A stretch of 64,000 nt of DNA from Cryptomeria japonica (lineage: Eukaryota; Streptophyta; Pinopsida; Cupressales; Cupressaceae): assembly GCF_030272615.1 (NCBI RefSeq), contig NC_081406.1, forward strand, positions 236,759,922-236,823,921, written 5' to 3'. Positions within the stretch are counted from its first letter, which is position 1. Every line of letters begins with the position of its first letter. Of the stretch, positions 1-11,722 are shown one piece after another. The notes beneath the pieces were generated by a model. The model did not search any database. It was given only the letters and a program-made list of their open reading frames with translations, and had not been told where the DNA came from. Both the position numbers and the translations under genes were made by a program.

Positions 1-2899
1 TTAGGTCTTAATAAGTTCTTTAACTCCTTCAGGGATCGGAGTCTCTTTGCCTGTTCAAAATCATACAAATCTAACCGATTTTTCAAATCATCCACTGATT
101 TGCCAAAGGCTAAGACTGAATCCTGTAAAGATATGTAGGCATTACATATCTTTTCCAGTTCTAGTTTTGTCTCTTTTTGCCTCTTAACTAAATTAGTATA
201 GAAAAATGAAACACTGGATGTGTAGGCTAGAATTACACCTTTTGTCTCAATAGATTTTCTCAAAAGATCTTTATTCAAGGATAAAACAATCTTCCCTATA
301 TCAATATCTTTCATTATATGTTCACCTCTTTTCTTCCTATAGTTTTTCTTAGCCAAAGTCTGATTTGTTTCCTCAAGGGACTTGATTTGGTCAGAGGCAT
401 CAGTAACCAACTGACCAAGCTTTCCAATAGGAGTTGACAAGTTCCCTATAGCAGTTTCTGGTAGAAGACTAGACAAAATCTCAATAGTAGTTTGGATATT
501 TTTTGCTTCCTTCCTCTATTCCTTAAGTCTCTTCTTCTGAGCCCTGGATTGCATCACAGTTGCAATCTCCATAAGTTTTGATGCACCCATATTATCTACA
601 TCTATAGGCCCCTTCATTCCTAATGACTCATCATCATCATCATTTTTCTTCTTGACTAATGCCTCTTCAAGTTCATCAAATTTCATCTCCTTAATGTTAT
701 CTTGCTCTTGTTCCTTTTCTTGCTCACAGGGCTTCTCTTCAACTTTTTTTCCAAGTTCCTCTTGAGTAGCATGTGAACTGGTGATAGTTGTGATTTCAAT
801 TATTGATCTTTTATCAATGGGGGTGGAATATCCATACTTGGTTGAGTCGTCGGTATATCCACTACATTAACCTATGAAATAGTAATAACTGGTGATTGCT
901 TATCTAGTTCAATAATATTCCCAGATAGATTAATGGTATCGTGTATGTCATCAACAAAGATCAGTGGTTGAGAAGTAGTGTCACCCTTATGCTTATCACT
1001 ATCTAGTGAAATAATTTCTTCTCCACCTAACTCTGGTTGACCTCTAGTCTCTGTTTGGTCATCACTATGAGACTTTGAATGCTTATGCATCCATTGAACA
1101 TTTCTAGATATCTGATGAATTCCCACTTCAACAGATTGCACCTTTTCATTCATTATCATCAATCTCCTTGAATGAAATTGTCCTTTATAATTATCAAGCA
1201 ATGCGGCTAATTCATCTTTAGACAAATCAAGAAAATACTGAATAAAAGTACTATAAATTATTTCTTGATCTTTCTCCACATCCTTTTCCCACTTATTTGA
1301 AAGAATAGAATATAAATAATTAGAAATGTCTTTTTTAAGATCCCGAGGTAATTGATTGTATTGACGTAAATAGTTGATTACCTGTTGAACAATTTGTTCC
1401 TTTTGATCTTCATTAAATGAATCAAAACATTCTTTAACATTATCAAATCTATTCCTCCCTAATGTTTTCAAAGTTCTCTCAAAATCAGACATAGGTTTGT
1501 AAGACAAAGAACTAATGGGAATACCCTACTGTGAGGTGGCTTCAACTAGTTTGGCTTTCTTACCAATTGCCTTTATTTTCTTTTGCTCCTCCTCAGTGTC
1601 GATATCATTAGATTCTTCTTGAAGAATCAGTTGTTGGTCTCTCTTCTTTGTTGTAGTTTGCTTCTTTATGTATACCTTTGGTGCCAGTTTCTTCTTAACT
1701 TGGACACTTTGTGTCACTCTTGTTCTTGTTGACACTGGGGGTGCTTGCTCAGCCTTCCTCTTCTTTCTTTTACCACTACTAGGTTGAGCACTACTGGTTT
1801 CAACTTCTGTAGTTTGCTCCTCAAAAGTACCCAATATTTTCTTCTTCTTATCTACTAGAGATGCCAACAAGTTATTAGCATAACCGATCAATAAGTCATA
1901 ATTGACTTCATAGCTCATGTCTTCCATTTCATCCTCTCTTGGTTCGATAGCTTCCATGAGACAGAAATTAGTGGTGACTGTGAAAATGATGTCCTTCACA
2001 ATTTGTTTCACCACATCTTCAGGTAGCCTTACCCTCATACTCATTTTCTTTTGAAATTCATTGAAGTGCATGTTCATTGCAGCAAAGAAAGTGTTCTTAA
2101 TAGCCTTGATGTTGTTCTTGATCTAAGCAATTACCGGTAGGTATTTTGACCATTCAATGTCACCAATTCCCGGTAGGAAATTCTAAAAGTAAAAGAATAA
2201 ACCAATCAATAATTGACCAAATTTGAACTTCTGACTGCTATCCTTCTTAATTGATTGTAGATTCAACATCAATTGACTTCTTATGGCCTCACATAGGTCA
2301 TAATCTGCATTCTCAACAATCATTCTATAGGCTATATGTACTGTTGCAGATGGCACATTGTTCATTCTATTGGAAAAGAATATCATGTATCCTATAACCA
2401 TGGTAGCCAATCTAACCTCTAGGTCCTTAATGTTATTAACAGAAAATGCATGCCCATCAGAGGTAGATTGATTTAATATCATTACAGTCTCTTTAGAAAT
2501 TCACCTCAACTTGGGAACTTCACCGATTGACCAAAAACCAGTCATAGCATGGATAGCTTCCTTAGTTGTAGTATGTGACCTTTCCAGATACATATTTTTA
2601 CCATGAACTCGACTAAGAATGATTTTGATATGTTCCTCTTCAAAATCTTCAAGAAAATAAGCTGCATTATGAAAACCCTTCTCATAAACCTTGATATACT
2701 CAAGTTGAATCTTTCCACTCTTATCACAAAGGGATTTCAATTAAGATTATATTGACACTAATCCTAAATCTTTGATTTTGCAATCAATATAACTAGACAA
2801 AGCACCTTTTACAATAACACCATTAGGTACTTGAGATAAAGCATTATATGACACAATTTGTTCAGATTCCATAAGCTCCATAGGTTCAGATGTGATCAT
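1..2899 (-). pseudogene. Decayed gene carried by element B: PMD-like head, basic/acidic middle, coiled-coil tail (unknown function)
   Basis: One reading frame runs from an ATG at 2899 to about 800, broken by about 8 stops (near 2750, 2745, 2501, 2183, 2130, 1523 and 872). Then a frameshift near 780-815 moves it to another frame that continues to the window edge. The head (about residues 1-140) contains VKGALSSYIDCKIKDLG and TKEAIHAMTGF. These align well with the piece at 51286-51861 (YIHCTLEDLG, TKEAFCAIIGLP). The middle has KFKFGQLLIGLFFYF, then a Lys-rich stretch (SSGKRKKRKAE near 1770), and the tail (1-780) is charged and coiled-coil-like. The start codon lies inside the element A target site. 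I do not recognise a named family. The head resembles the short beta-strand/helix module that opens plant mobile domains, but this is weak. Gene decay is certain; function is unknown. Confidence 0.6.
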
Positions 2900-2901
2900 A
2901 A

Positions 2902-4362
2902 TGTTGAACACAAAGTACCACTGAGAGGGGGGTGAATTAGTGGTTCCTAATTTGTTCTTCTTGTGATCTAACTTGATAATATCAGTTATTTACTTAATCA
3001 CTTAAATGATCAAACCAATAATACAAGAAAGAAAGCCAAAGAGGCCATACACACACAAGTAACTCACAACACCAGATTTATGAGGATAACCCAATATGGG
3101 AAAAACCTCGATGAGAAAAGTTGTTGAAGACTACTGCTTCAATCCAGCCTCATAGGTAAAACATAGATTTACAAATATTTTGGGCACCAACCCAAGGAGC
3201 ACCAACCCTTGCACTTTTAGGGAACCAACCCAAGGAGAACCAACCCCTGCACCAAGCTTCAACTTGGTGATATATATTGAAATACTATTTGAATACAATT
3301 AAGGCTTCTTGTTGCAAATGAATTTTGCAACTCTTGAATCAAATAATTCTTTGTTATCTTTCTCTCCCTTTCACACACAATCTCTCAACACACAGTGTCA
3401 CACTAGGATGTTGCTTGCTCTGCCACACCTTACCGATTAGGCTCAACTACCAGACTATAATACTATTGGTAGAATCCTCTCACTGGTCTGCTTGCCCACC
3501 CATACTGCAACTTGCTCAGAACACCTTCTAAAGTCTTCTCCTTGCTCGCTCTCCCTTCTCTTCTTTGCTCAATCTTCACAGCATCAACAACAACATATGT
3601 CTAGAGCTCTCTTTTCTTATTATCTATTTTCCCGCCAAAATACAATTCAAAAACCTAAGCGGTTAGGGTTTTCTCTTTCTAACACAATCTTCATGAGATC
3701 CAATCCCGTCTTTCTTGGATCAATCACTTATCCTTGAAGACTGCACCTACACACAGTTTTCATTATCCAATACATGTTTTTCTCAGAGTGGCAATCATGA
3801 ATCAGATTTTCTGTCATGAAGTCAGATGACACATAAAGTGTTCCAGAAGTTTCCTTTATGAGAATGTCTTGAATCAAATTTCCTTTGCCTTGATTCACTT
3901 GCCAACTACACCCTGATCTTCCTCTATCATTCCTTCTTCCTCGAGCCACAATCAGTCAGGCGCAATCTTGTGATTTGTGGCTCCTTCATTAATGGTGATT
4001 ATCTGTTTCATCGACCCTATCAATGAGACTTCACCAACCACAACACACTTGCCACCTCTACTCCACATGGCATCACATGAATCAATAGATGGCCCACCAA
4101 CACATAGTCGATCCAGAAAACACATACCAGTATAACCCTTTACCAGTAGAGTGTTCTTATTCTATTAACCGGTAGAGCATCCTATACCGGTTTCACATCT
4201 TCACCTTCAGTGGTGTGAGACAACTTTTAACATTCTGCCTCTTCGTCATAAACTAGCAACCATCCTTCAGACCGGTAGACCTTCATTCTTTATACTCACC
4301 CTTATGTGGATCTCCATTATGTCGGATGACATCAATGACAACTTAGTGCCAAAATGCCAACA
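2902..4362 (-). repeat. 3' LTR of element A
   Basis: Direct repeat of 9802-11209 with TG...CA ends, lying next to the PPT and therefore the 3' LTR of a minus-strand element. It is about 50 bp longer than its partner. The extra bases are in a short duplicated 'accaaccc' stretch near 3210-3250 and in the segment near 3370-3400. Small ORFs in both strands here are chance readings. Confidence 0.93.
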
Positions 4363-4374
4363 ATCTCCCCCTTT
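4363..4374 (-). other. Polypurine tract of element A
   Basis: On the minus strand this reads AAAGGGGGAGAT directly before the 3' LTR. This is the usual copia plus-strand primer position and composition. Confidence 0.85.
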
Positions 4375-4508
4375 GGCATTGATGTCAACTTCTCACGATC
4401 CACTCCATACTGGTATATTTCTCCCCCTTTGACACAGTGACAAAGGGTACTTGCGCACTCCCCCTTTGACCCATACCAAGCTCCCCCTAAGTCACAAAAA
4501 AGCTTCCT

Positions 4509-6322
4509 AGGCAGATGACATAACTCCTAGCTTGTGTTAGAGGTATTCAAACATGCTTATTGGTAGCCGTTTGGTGAAACTGTCTGCTACGTGTTCACCA
4601 ATAGGAACATAGTCCATCCTTACCTCCTGCTCTTCAACCTTCTCTCAAAGAAAGTGATATTTGATAGCAATATGTTTTGTTCTGGAATGCATGACCAAAT
4701 TCTTTGCTATGTTGATTGTACTCGAATTGTCACACTGGATGAGAATAGGTTCAGTGATGTCCATCTTTATATCTTTGAGAGTCTGCTTCATCCAAAGCAC
4801 CTAAGAGTAGCATGTAGAAGTAGTAATGTACTTAACTTCAGCAGTAGATAAGGAGATTGGGTCTTGTTTCTTGCTATGCTAAGAGACCAACCGATCACCT
4901 AGAAATAATGCACCACCGCTTGTGCTCTTTCTATCATCAATGCATCATGCCCAATCAGCATCAGTGTATGCTTCCAAGATAAAATCTCCCTATTTAGGAT
5001 ACCACAAACCATCGCTGAGAGTCCCTTGTAGATACCTAAAAATTCTGCTAATAGCATTCATGTGTGACTACTTTGGTGTAGCTTGGAATCTGACTACCAT
5101 GCATATTGCCTAAACTATATCCGGTCTTGAAGAAGGTAGATACAATAGATTGCCTATCATGGCTCTGTATAGAGTCTGATCCACTACCGATGATTCATCA
5201 TTCTTACTCAATTTTCTACCGGTCACCATGGGGGTACTTACTAGTTTGCAATCTTCTAGTTGGAATTTCTTCAGCATCTCCTTTGCATACTTGGCTTGTG
5301 AGATAAATATTCCTTTTATCCTTTTGTAATATCTGCAGGCCAAGAAAGTAAGTCAATTCACCAAGCATTGGCATCTCAAATTCTGATTGCATCTAATCAG
5401 CAAACTCTTTGCAGAGAGTATCCTTGTTGCCTCCAAAGATGATGTCATCTACATACACAACCACACTAATCATCTGATTCCCATCTTTCCTTATGTACAT
5501 ATTGTTGTCAGCACTCCCCTTTTTGAATCCCTGCTCCTTTAGATACTGATCTAATCTTGAGTACCATGCTCTAGGAGCTTGCTTTAAACCATATAGAGCC
5601 TTCTTTAACCAACACACAAATGTCTCATCATGCAGCAGAAATCCCTCCGGCTACTCCATGTATACTTCTTCTTCTAAATTTCCATTTAGAAAAGAATATT
5701 TTACATCCATTTGACATACTTTATATCCCTTGTAGGCAAAGTATGCTAGAAACATCGTAATTGCTTCTAATCTAGCCACCGGTGCAAATGTTTCTTCAAA
5801 GTCAATCCCCTCTAACTGAGAGTATCCTTTGCACACTAGTCTAGCTTTATGCCTCACAATCTTACCTTCTTCATTCATCTTGTTTTGGTAGACCCACTTT
5901 ATGCTAATGATGTTCTTGTCTTCTGGTCTAGGAACTAATTCCCAAGTCTTGTTCTTCTCAATCTGATGCAGTTCTTCTTCCATGGCATCCATCCATTCTT
6001 GTCTCTTGTTGGCCTCATTGAAAGTTTTGGGTTCAACTTCAGTCATGAGGCATAGGTTGACTTGTTCATCATTTCGAGAAAGTTTTCTTCTAGTCTGCAC
6101 ACCATCACTCTTATTTCCCAAAATTTGTTCTTCTGGGTGATTCAACTGTACATACTGGTTGGGAACCTTTTGGGTTGCTACCTCTAGTTCAGTATCTATC
6201 TAAGCTTCATAATATTCATCACCGGAGTCATCATACCAGTTAACCTGTGGTTGACATCCTTTGTGTATATCTTCATCCACTTTTACATGCACACTCTCAA
6301 CGACCCTTCTTATCCTTTTATT
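4509..6322 (-). pseudogene. Element A reverse transcriptase and RNase H
   Basis: The C-terminal half of a copia Pol. The start of RT ([19 protein letters not shown]) is near 6010, [14 protein letters not shown] near 5830, LKKALYGLKQAPRAWYSRLD near 5590, and the catalytic YVDD box (VVVYVDDIIFGG) near 5450. RNase H follows with recognisable QCDNSS and RTKHI blocks near 4720-4660. There are many stops; one replaces the Gln of the conserved EQPEGF block near 5655. The enzyme would copy element RNA in the Gag particle; this copy cannot be translated as a whole. Confidence 0.9.
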
Positions 6323-7249
6323 CTAGCATTTGTAGGCTTTGTTGTTAGATGAGTAACCAAGAAAGATTCTTTCATCACTCCTAGAGTCAAAACTTCCTAA
6401 TCCATCCACATCTTTCTTGATGAAGCACTTGCTTCCAAATACTTTGAAGTATTTTTCTGACGGCTTCCAGTCATACCATAACTCATGAGGTGTCATTTTG
6501 TTGTTTTTTCTTAATTGAACCCATTTCAAAGTATATACAACAATTTGAACAGCTTCTTTCCAATATGTAATCGGCAAATTGGCCTCATTTAACATGGTTC
6601 TGGCCATCTCCTTGACTGTCATGTTCTTCCTTTCTACCACACCATTTTGTTATGGTGTCTTAGGAGCTGAGTATTGCCTTCTAATTCCATGTTTTTCACA
6701 ATAATCTTCAAATTCATTTGATGTGAACTCTCCACCCCTATCTGATCTTAGACATTTTAATCTATACCCACTTTCCTTTTCCACCATTTTTTGAAAAATC
6801 TTGAATCTTTCAAATGCTTGTGATTTATCTTGCAGAAAGGTGACTCATGTCATCCTTGAGTAGTCATCAATGAAGAGCATAAAGTATCTTTCATCGACAA
6901 GTTCTCTTGTTTGAGTTGGACCACATAGATCTATATGCATAATTTCAAGTGGTTCTGAGGTGTTGTGCTCCTTTGTCCTGAAACTCAGTTTTGTTTGCTT
7001 ACCTTTTACACATTCATCACAAAATGTGTTTACCGGTTTGACGATGGGTGGAATATTCCTCACACGCCCCTTTTTGCTTACTACAACTAAGTTATCAAAT
7101 TTGATATGACCTAATCTTTTGTGCCATAGCCAACTCTCATCTACTTGACCTAACATACATTGGGACTCATAGAATTCCTTCAGATTATAAACATTTCCAT
7201 CAGTTCTCTTTCCTCCTACCACAACTTTACTGGTACTATCTTTCTTTAT
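6323..7249 (-). pseudogene. Element A integrase (GAG-pre-integrase and catalytic core)
   Basis: The GAG-pre-integrase block WLWHKRLGHIKFDNL is near 7130 and the Cys pair of the zinc-binding region (CDECVKGKQ) near 7010. The core follows: HIDLCG and FIDDYSR carry the two Asp residues, and RGGEFTS...VERKN carries the Glu near 6630. Stops include one inside the otherwise universal TPQQNG motif (near 6650) and one after YSRMT (6845). The catalytic DDE residues themselves remain readable. Confidence 0.9.
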
Positions 7250-7534
7250 CTAACAACCGGTTGAGTCAAAGGTGAATTTGTAACCTTTGTCACACATTTG
7301 ACTCACACTCAACAGATTATGCTTGAGGCCTTCCACATAATATACATCATGTGCCTTAAGTTTTCCATCAATGCTTAGAGTTCCTTTTCCCTTTATTTTG
7401 ATGGAAGATTTATCTCCAAACCTTACTGATCTACCATTCCTGTCTTCAAGTTTGATGAATTTATTTTTGTCACCTGTCATATGGTTTGAACAACCACTAT
7501 CTACCACCCATAGATTTTTCATTTTAGCATGCAA
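7250..7534 (-). pseudogene. Element A aspartic protease
   Basis: LWVVDSGCSNHMTGDK near 7505 carries the DSG active site of copia protease. LKHNLLSVSQMCDKGY near 7310 is the usual junction to the GAG-pre-integrase region. The open stretch is 94 codons. It follows Gag in the same strand, and stops on either side separate it from Gag and integrase. Confidence 0.88.
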
Positions 7535-7540
7535 GATTGT

Positions 7541-9160
7541 CTATACTAAGAGACTTGATTCTGCCTGTTCCTTTTCTTTCTCAACCCAAACTAGTTTGAT
7601 TTCCTTCTTCTTGTTTGCCGCTATATTGAGCTCAAGTTCAGTTACCGACTCTTGATCTAGATTTTCCTTTATTTTCTTGATCTTCTTGTTTTTGCATAAC
7701 TTCGCTATGTGTCCAAATTCTTGATAGTTATAGCTTTTTACATTTTTATTAAAGGGAACGTCCTTAAAATTATTGTAAGGTGCAGGTTTATTCTTCCTAC
7801 AATCAAAAATCTTATGACCATATATTTTGCACTGATAGAAGACAACATTCATATCCCAGAGTGTATTAAATGGGTTTCTAATTTCATAATTCATAGAAGG
7901 CTTATTGTTTAATCTACAGTCAGCTATTATGTGTTCAAATTGATTGCATCGGTAACAGTAACCATGAAAATTTGAAACATACTGGTTAAGTTGTCTTGGT
8001 CCTAAATAAAACTGCCTCATGGAGGATCTTCCCTTCATGTTGTTGAATCTGGTGAATCCTTCACAATAAATTCTAGCATTTCTCCTTAGATTTGCATTTT
8101 GGTGCTAGATGTGTGGCCTTCCATTCATTTCTGCATATCGGTTTGAGTGATGGTTTCCAACAGCATTTGCATATGTCTTTTTGTCAGTATCCTTGCCTAC
8201 AGTGAATGTCTTATTTTCTTCACCTTTAATTGAATAAGTGAACATTATTTCTTTGTCGGATTTATCTTTGTGGTTTGAAATTTGACCTTCTTCAAAACCT
8301 AAGCCACCGGTGTCTTTGGATTGCTTTTGTTTGCTCAACATCTTATCTAAGGCCTCAGTGTTTCCTTCATACTTGCTCCTTATTTTTATTTCTTCCTTGC
8401 TTTCTTCAAGCTCCTTTCTGAGTCTTATTATTTCAGCTTCCAGCTCTTGATGCTCCTTTTCTTTCTTTGTCATATCAAAGGCTATAGTTTCACTAATCCT
8501 CTTAGTTTCTTCTACTTGTAGCTTCAAGTCAGATATGACTTGACCGGACTCTTCTAGAGATTGTTTCAAAAGATCTTGTTCATTTACTGCAACAAGATTA
8601 ACCCTCTTGAGTTCTCTTCTTATTTTACTCAATTCTTCAAGAGCACTTATAAGTTTGCTCTCCAAGTCCACTTCAGCCTCAACATCCTCTTCTTCCTCAT
8701 CTTCATCAGCCGGTCTATCAAGTGCCATGAAGAGATTGACTTTTTCTGTTGTTCTCACGGTCATCATCTTCTAATGCATTTTCATCATCTATTGTGTCCT
8801 CCTCAAAGGTATATAATTTGTTCTAGTTTCAGTAGCCTCTTCTTCCCTGCCGGTAGTCATTCCTTTCACTATCTTTGCTGGAAGATCTTCTAAACTCTCT
8901 TGACTCATCTCTACCGGTTTCTTTGTGAGGATAGTTTGTAGCAAAGTGTCCTACCTTTCCATATTTGAAGAACTTAAGTGGTAGCTTTCCTTTGTACTGG
9001 TTGGATCCTCTTTTGAGATTTTGGACAAATTTTGCTACTTCTTCATCAGAATCTTCATTGGATTCTTTGTGAGTGACAGATTATTTGCCCTATTTAGTGA
9101 TGTTGAATGTTGCTTCTCTCCTTGAGGAAGTATCACTAGTTGTTCTCATCTCATAGGCTG
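7541..9160 (-). pseudogene. Element A Gag, C-terminal part: coiled coil and zinc knuckles
   Basis: Extended Gag. A first degenerate knuckle (FFKYGKVGHFATNYPH, several Cys lost) is at 8928-8984. An acidic start and a long coiled coil follow at 8767-8300, then the motif QKQSKDTGGLGFEEGQ near 8300. Three more knuckles lie at 7541-8038: CYRCNQFEHIIADC, YQCKIYGHKIFDC and NYQEFGHIAKLC. Most copia Gags have a single knuckle. The coil, GLGF motif and knuckle array recur in elements B and F, which lack the rest of Gag-Pol. Confidence 0.8.
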
Positions 9161-9736
9161 TCAGGGAGCCAAATAGCTCATCCATTGTAAAAGTCTCCAT
9201 ATCCTTGGCTTCTCAATGGCTAACACCTTAGTATCATATTTGGGAGTGACAGATCTAAGTATCTTTTTGACAAGAATCTCATATGCAATCTCTTCTCTGA
9301 GTCCTCTAATGGTATTCATAGTTTCATCAAATCTGTGAAGATGGTCTGCAATCTTTTCATCATCTTTCATTTTGATGCTTTCAAGTTGATCCCTTAGTGT
9401 TTGCAGCTTGGCTTCTTTGACTTTTGCATCTCCCTCAAACAATCTCTGCAATTTGTCCCATGTCTCCTTTGCTGAAATACAGCGCATGACTTTGACAAAT
9501 TCATTATCGGACAATCCACTCAAGATAGCATGTTTTGCCTTTGCATTACTCTCATACTCTTTTTTTGCATCTCGATCAGAGGGAGGAGTATTAGGAATAG
9601 CATACCCATTCTTGACTGACATCCATACATCAAAACCAAGAGATGAAATATAGGTCTCCATTCTTCTGCTCCAGAAGGCATAGTTGGATCCATCAAACAT
9701 GGGGGCTTTTGAGGAAGGAGACTCACTTCTTGCCAT
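9161..9736 (-). pseudogene. Element A Gag, N-terminal UBN2-type capsid domain
   Basis: The start is the ATG at 9736 (MARSESPSSKAPMFDGSNY), about 50 bp after the PBS. MFDGSNYAFWSRRMETYISS and ETWDKLQRLFEGDAKVKEAK are standard copia Gag (UBN2/DUF4219-like) features. A one-base loss near 9205 shifts the frame; the other frame continues into MDELFGSL. The protein forms the virus-like particle around the element RNA. Confidence 0.88.
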
Positions 9737-9787
9737 TTTGCTCAAAGTCCAGAATCTACCCAAGGTTTAAAGATAATAGGGAACCAG

Positions 9788-9799
9788 GCTCTAATACCA
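9788..9799 (-). other. Primer-binding site of element A (initiator Met-tRNA type)
   Basis: The minus strand reads TGGTATTAGAGC two bases inside the 5' LTR, one base from the usual TGGTATCAGAGC. Confidence 0.9.
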
Positions 9800-9801
9800 A
9801 T

Positions 9802-11209
9802 TGTTGAACATAGAGTACCACTAAGAGGGGGGTGAATCAGTGGTTCCTAAATTTTTCTTCTTGTGATCTAACATGAGAATATCAGTTATTTACTTAATCA
9901 CTTAAATGGTCAAACCTGTAATACAAGAAAGAAAGCCAAAGAGACCATACACACACAAGTAACTCACAACACTATATTTACGAGGAAAACCCAATATGGG
10001 AAAAACCTTGGTGAGAAAAGTTATTGAAGACTACTACTTCAATCCAGCCTCATAGGTAAAACATGAATTTACAAAGATTTTGGGCACCAACCCAAGGAGC
10101 ACCAACCCCTGCACCAAGCTTCAACTTGGCAATATATAATGAAATACTATTTGAATACAATTAAGGCTTCTTGTTGCAAATGAATTCTACAACTCTTGAA
10201 TCAAATAATTCTTTGTTATCTTTCTCTCCCTTTCACACATAGTGTCACACTAGGATGGTACCTGCTCTTCCACACCTTACCGGTTAGGCTCAACTGCCAA
10301 ACTATAATACTGCCAGTAGAATCCTCTCACCAGTCTGCTTGCCCACCCACACTACAACTTTCTCAAAACACCTTCTAAAGTCTTCTCCTTTCTCTCTCTC
10401 CCTTCTCTTCTCTATTCAATATTCATAGCATCAACAACAACACATGTCCAGAGCTCTCTTTTCTTATTATCTATTTTCCAGCCAGAATACAATTCAAAAA
10501 CCTGAGTGGTTAGGGTTTTCTCTTTCCAACACAATCTTCATGAGATCCAATCCCACCTTTCTTGGATCAATCACTTGTCCTTTAAGACTTCACTTGCACA
10601 TAGTTTTCATTATCCAATACATGTTTTTCTCAGAGTGGAAATCACAAATCATATTTTTTGTCATGAAGTCAGATGACACATAAAGTGTTCCAAAAGTTTC
10701 CTATATGAGAATGTCCTGAATCGGATTTCCTTTGCCTTGATTCAGGTGCCAACTACACCCTGATCTTCCTCTATCATTCCTTCTTCCTCGAGCCCCAATC
10801 AATCAAGTGCAATCCCATGATTTGTGGCTCCTTCATTAATGGTGATTATCTATTTCATCAACCTTGTTGATGAGACTTCACCAACCACAACACACTTGCC
10901 ACCTCTACTCCACATGGCATCACAGAGATCAAGACATGGCCCACCAACACGCAGTCGGTCTGGCAAGCACATACTTGTATAACCCTTTTCCAGTAGAGTG
11001 TTCTTCTTTTGTTAACCAGTAGAGCATCATGTACCAGTTTCACATCTTCACCTCAGGTGGTGTTAGACAAATTTTAACATTCTGCCTCTTCATCATAAAC
11101 TAGCAACCATCCTTCAGACTGGTAGACCTTCATTCTTTATGCTCACCCTTATGTGAATCTCCATCATGCCAGTTGACATCAATGACAACTTAGTGCCAAA
11201 ATGCCAACA
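9802..11209 (-). repeat. 5' LTR of element A
   Basis: Partner of 2902-4362; it abuts the PBS, so it is the 5' LTR of this minus-strand element. On the minus strand a TATATA stretch near 10130-10140 is a possible TATA box. The small ORFs inside are not genes. Confidence 0.93.
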
Positions 11210-11214
11210 CATAA

Positions 11215-11722
11215 GTCTCTCTACTTGCTTAGATGACGACGCTATTCTAATAAACTTGATTTGAAAGGGATTTTACAAAGAAATATCTTAATTCTCCCGC
11301 CCTACCTTGATTTCTGGTTGATTACTCAAATACACACTAGTTCCACCTTCTCTAAACTTTGAATCAACTTCAATCACGCAATTCATAGCACAAATTTGTC
11401 CACAACTAGCTAGCAAATCTCTTTTCACTCTACAATTGCTCAAGAATTCTCTTTCGAATGCATTTAGGGTAAAAATAACATAGTAAAACTTTCTTGTATC
11501 ATCTTTACGTACTGCATTAATTGCTCAACCGCTAGGGGTACCAACCCTAATACACCATTTGACGATACATTCAATATTAACAGGTATAAAACTAGTTGCC
11601 AAAGTTTCAAAAAACTGATAGACAAAGATATCAATATTTCTCACAGAATAACTCAAAAATGCAAACTTTCTTACCACTCATCTTTCAAGGGGTCCGTAAG
11701 TAGATTTACTGTTATGCTCCCC
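11215..11722 (-). other. Linker of element B between gag and the passenger gene
   Basis: No ORF of note. It starts after the Gag stop with a purine-rich run (CTAAGGGGAGC on the minus strand, near 11710). It ends with AGAGAC just before the duplicated TTATG that holds the passenger start codon. It may be the 5' leader of the passenger gene; I see no clear TATA box. Confidence 0.4.

Larger units (their letters stand above)
2902..11209 (-). mobile_element. Element A: Ty1/copia LTR retrotransposon, full length but decayed
   Basis: Two direct repeats begin TGTTGAACA and end GCCAACA (2902-4362 and 9802-11209). They are flanked by a perfect 5-bp duplication CATAA (2897-2901, 11210-11214). Inside, on the minus strand, the order is PBS, UBN2-type Gag, coiled-coil and zinc knuckles, protease, integrase, RT, RNase H, PPT. 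Integrase before RT makes it Ty1/copia. Every domain is broken by stops or frameshifts, so it is dead. The LTRs differ by several indels (1461 versus 1408 bp), so the insertion is not recent. Confidence 0.95.
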
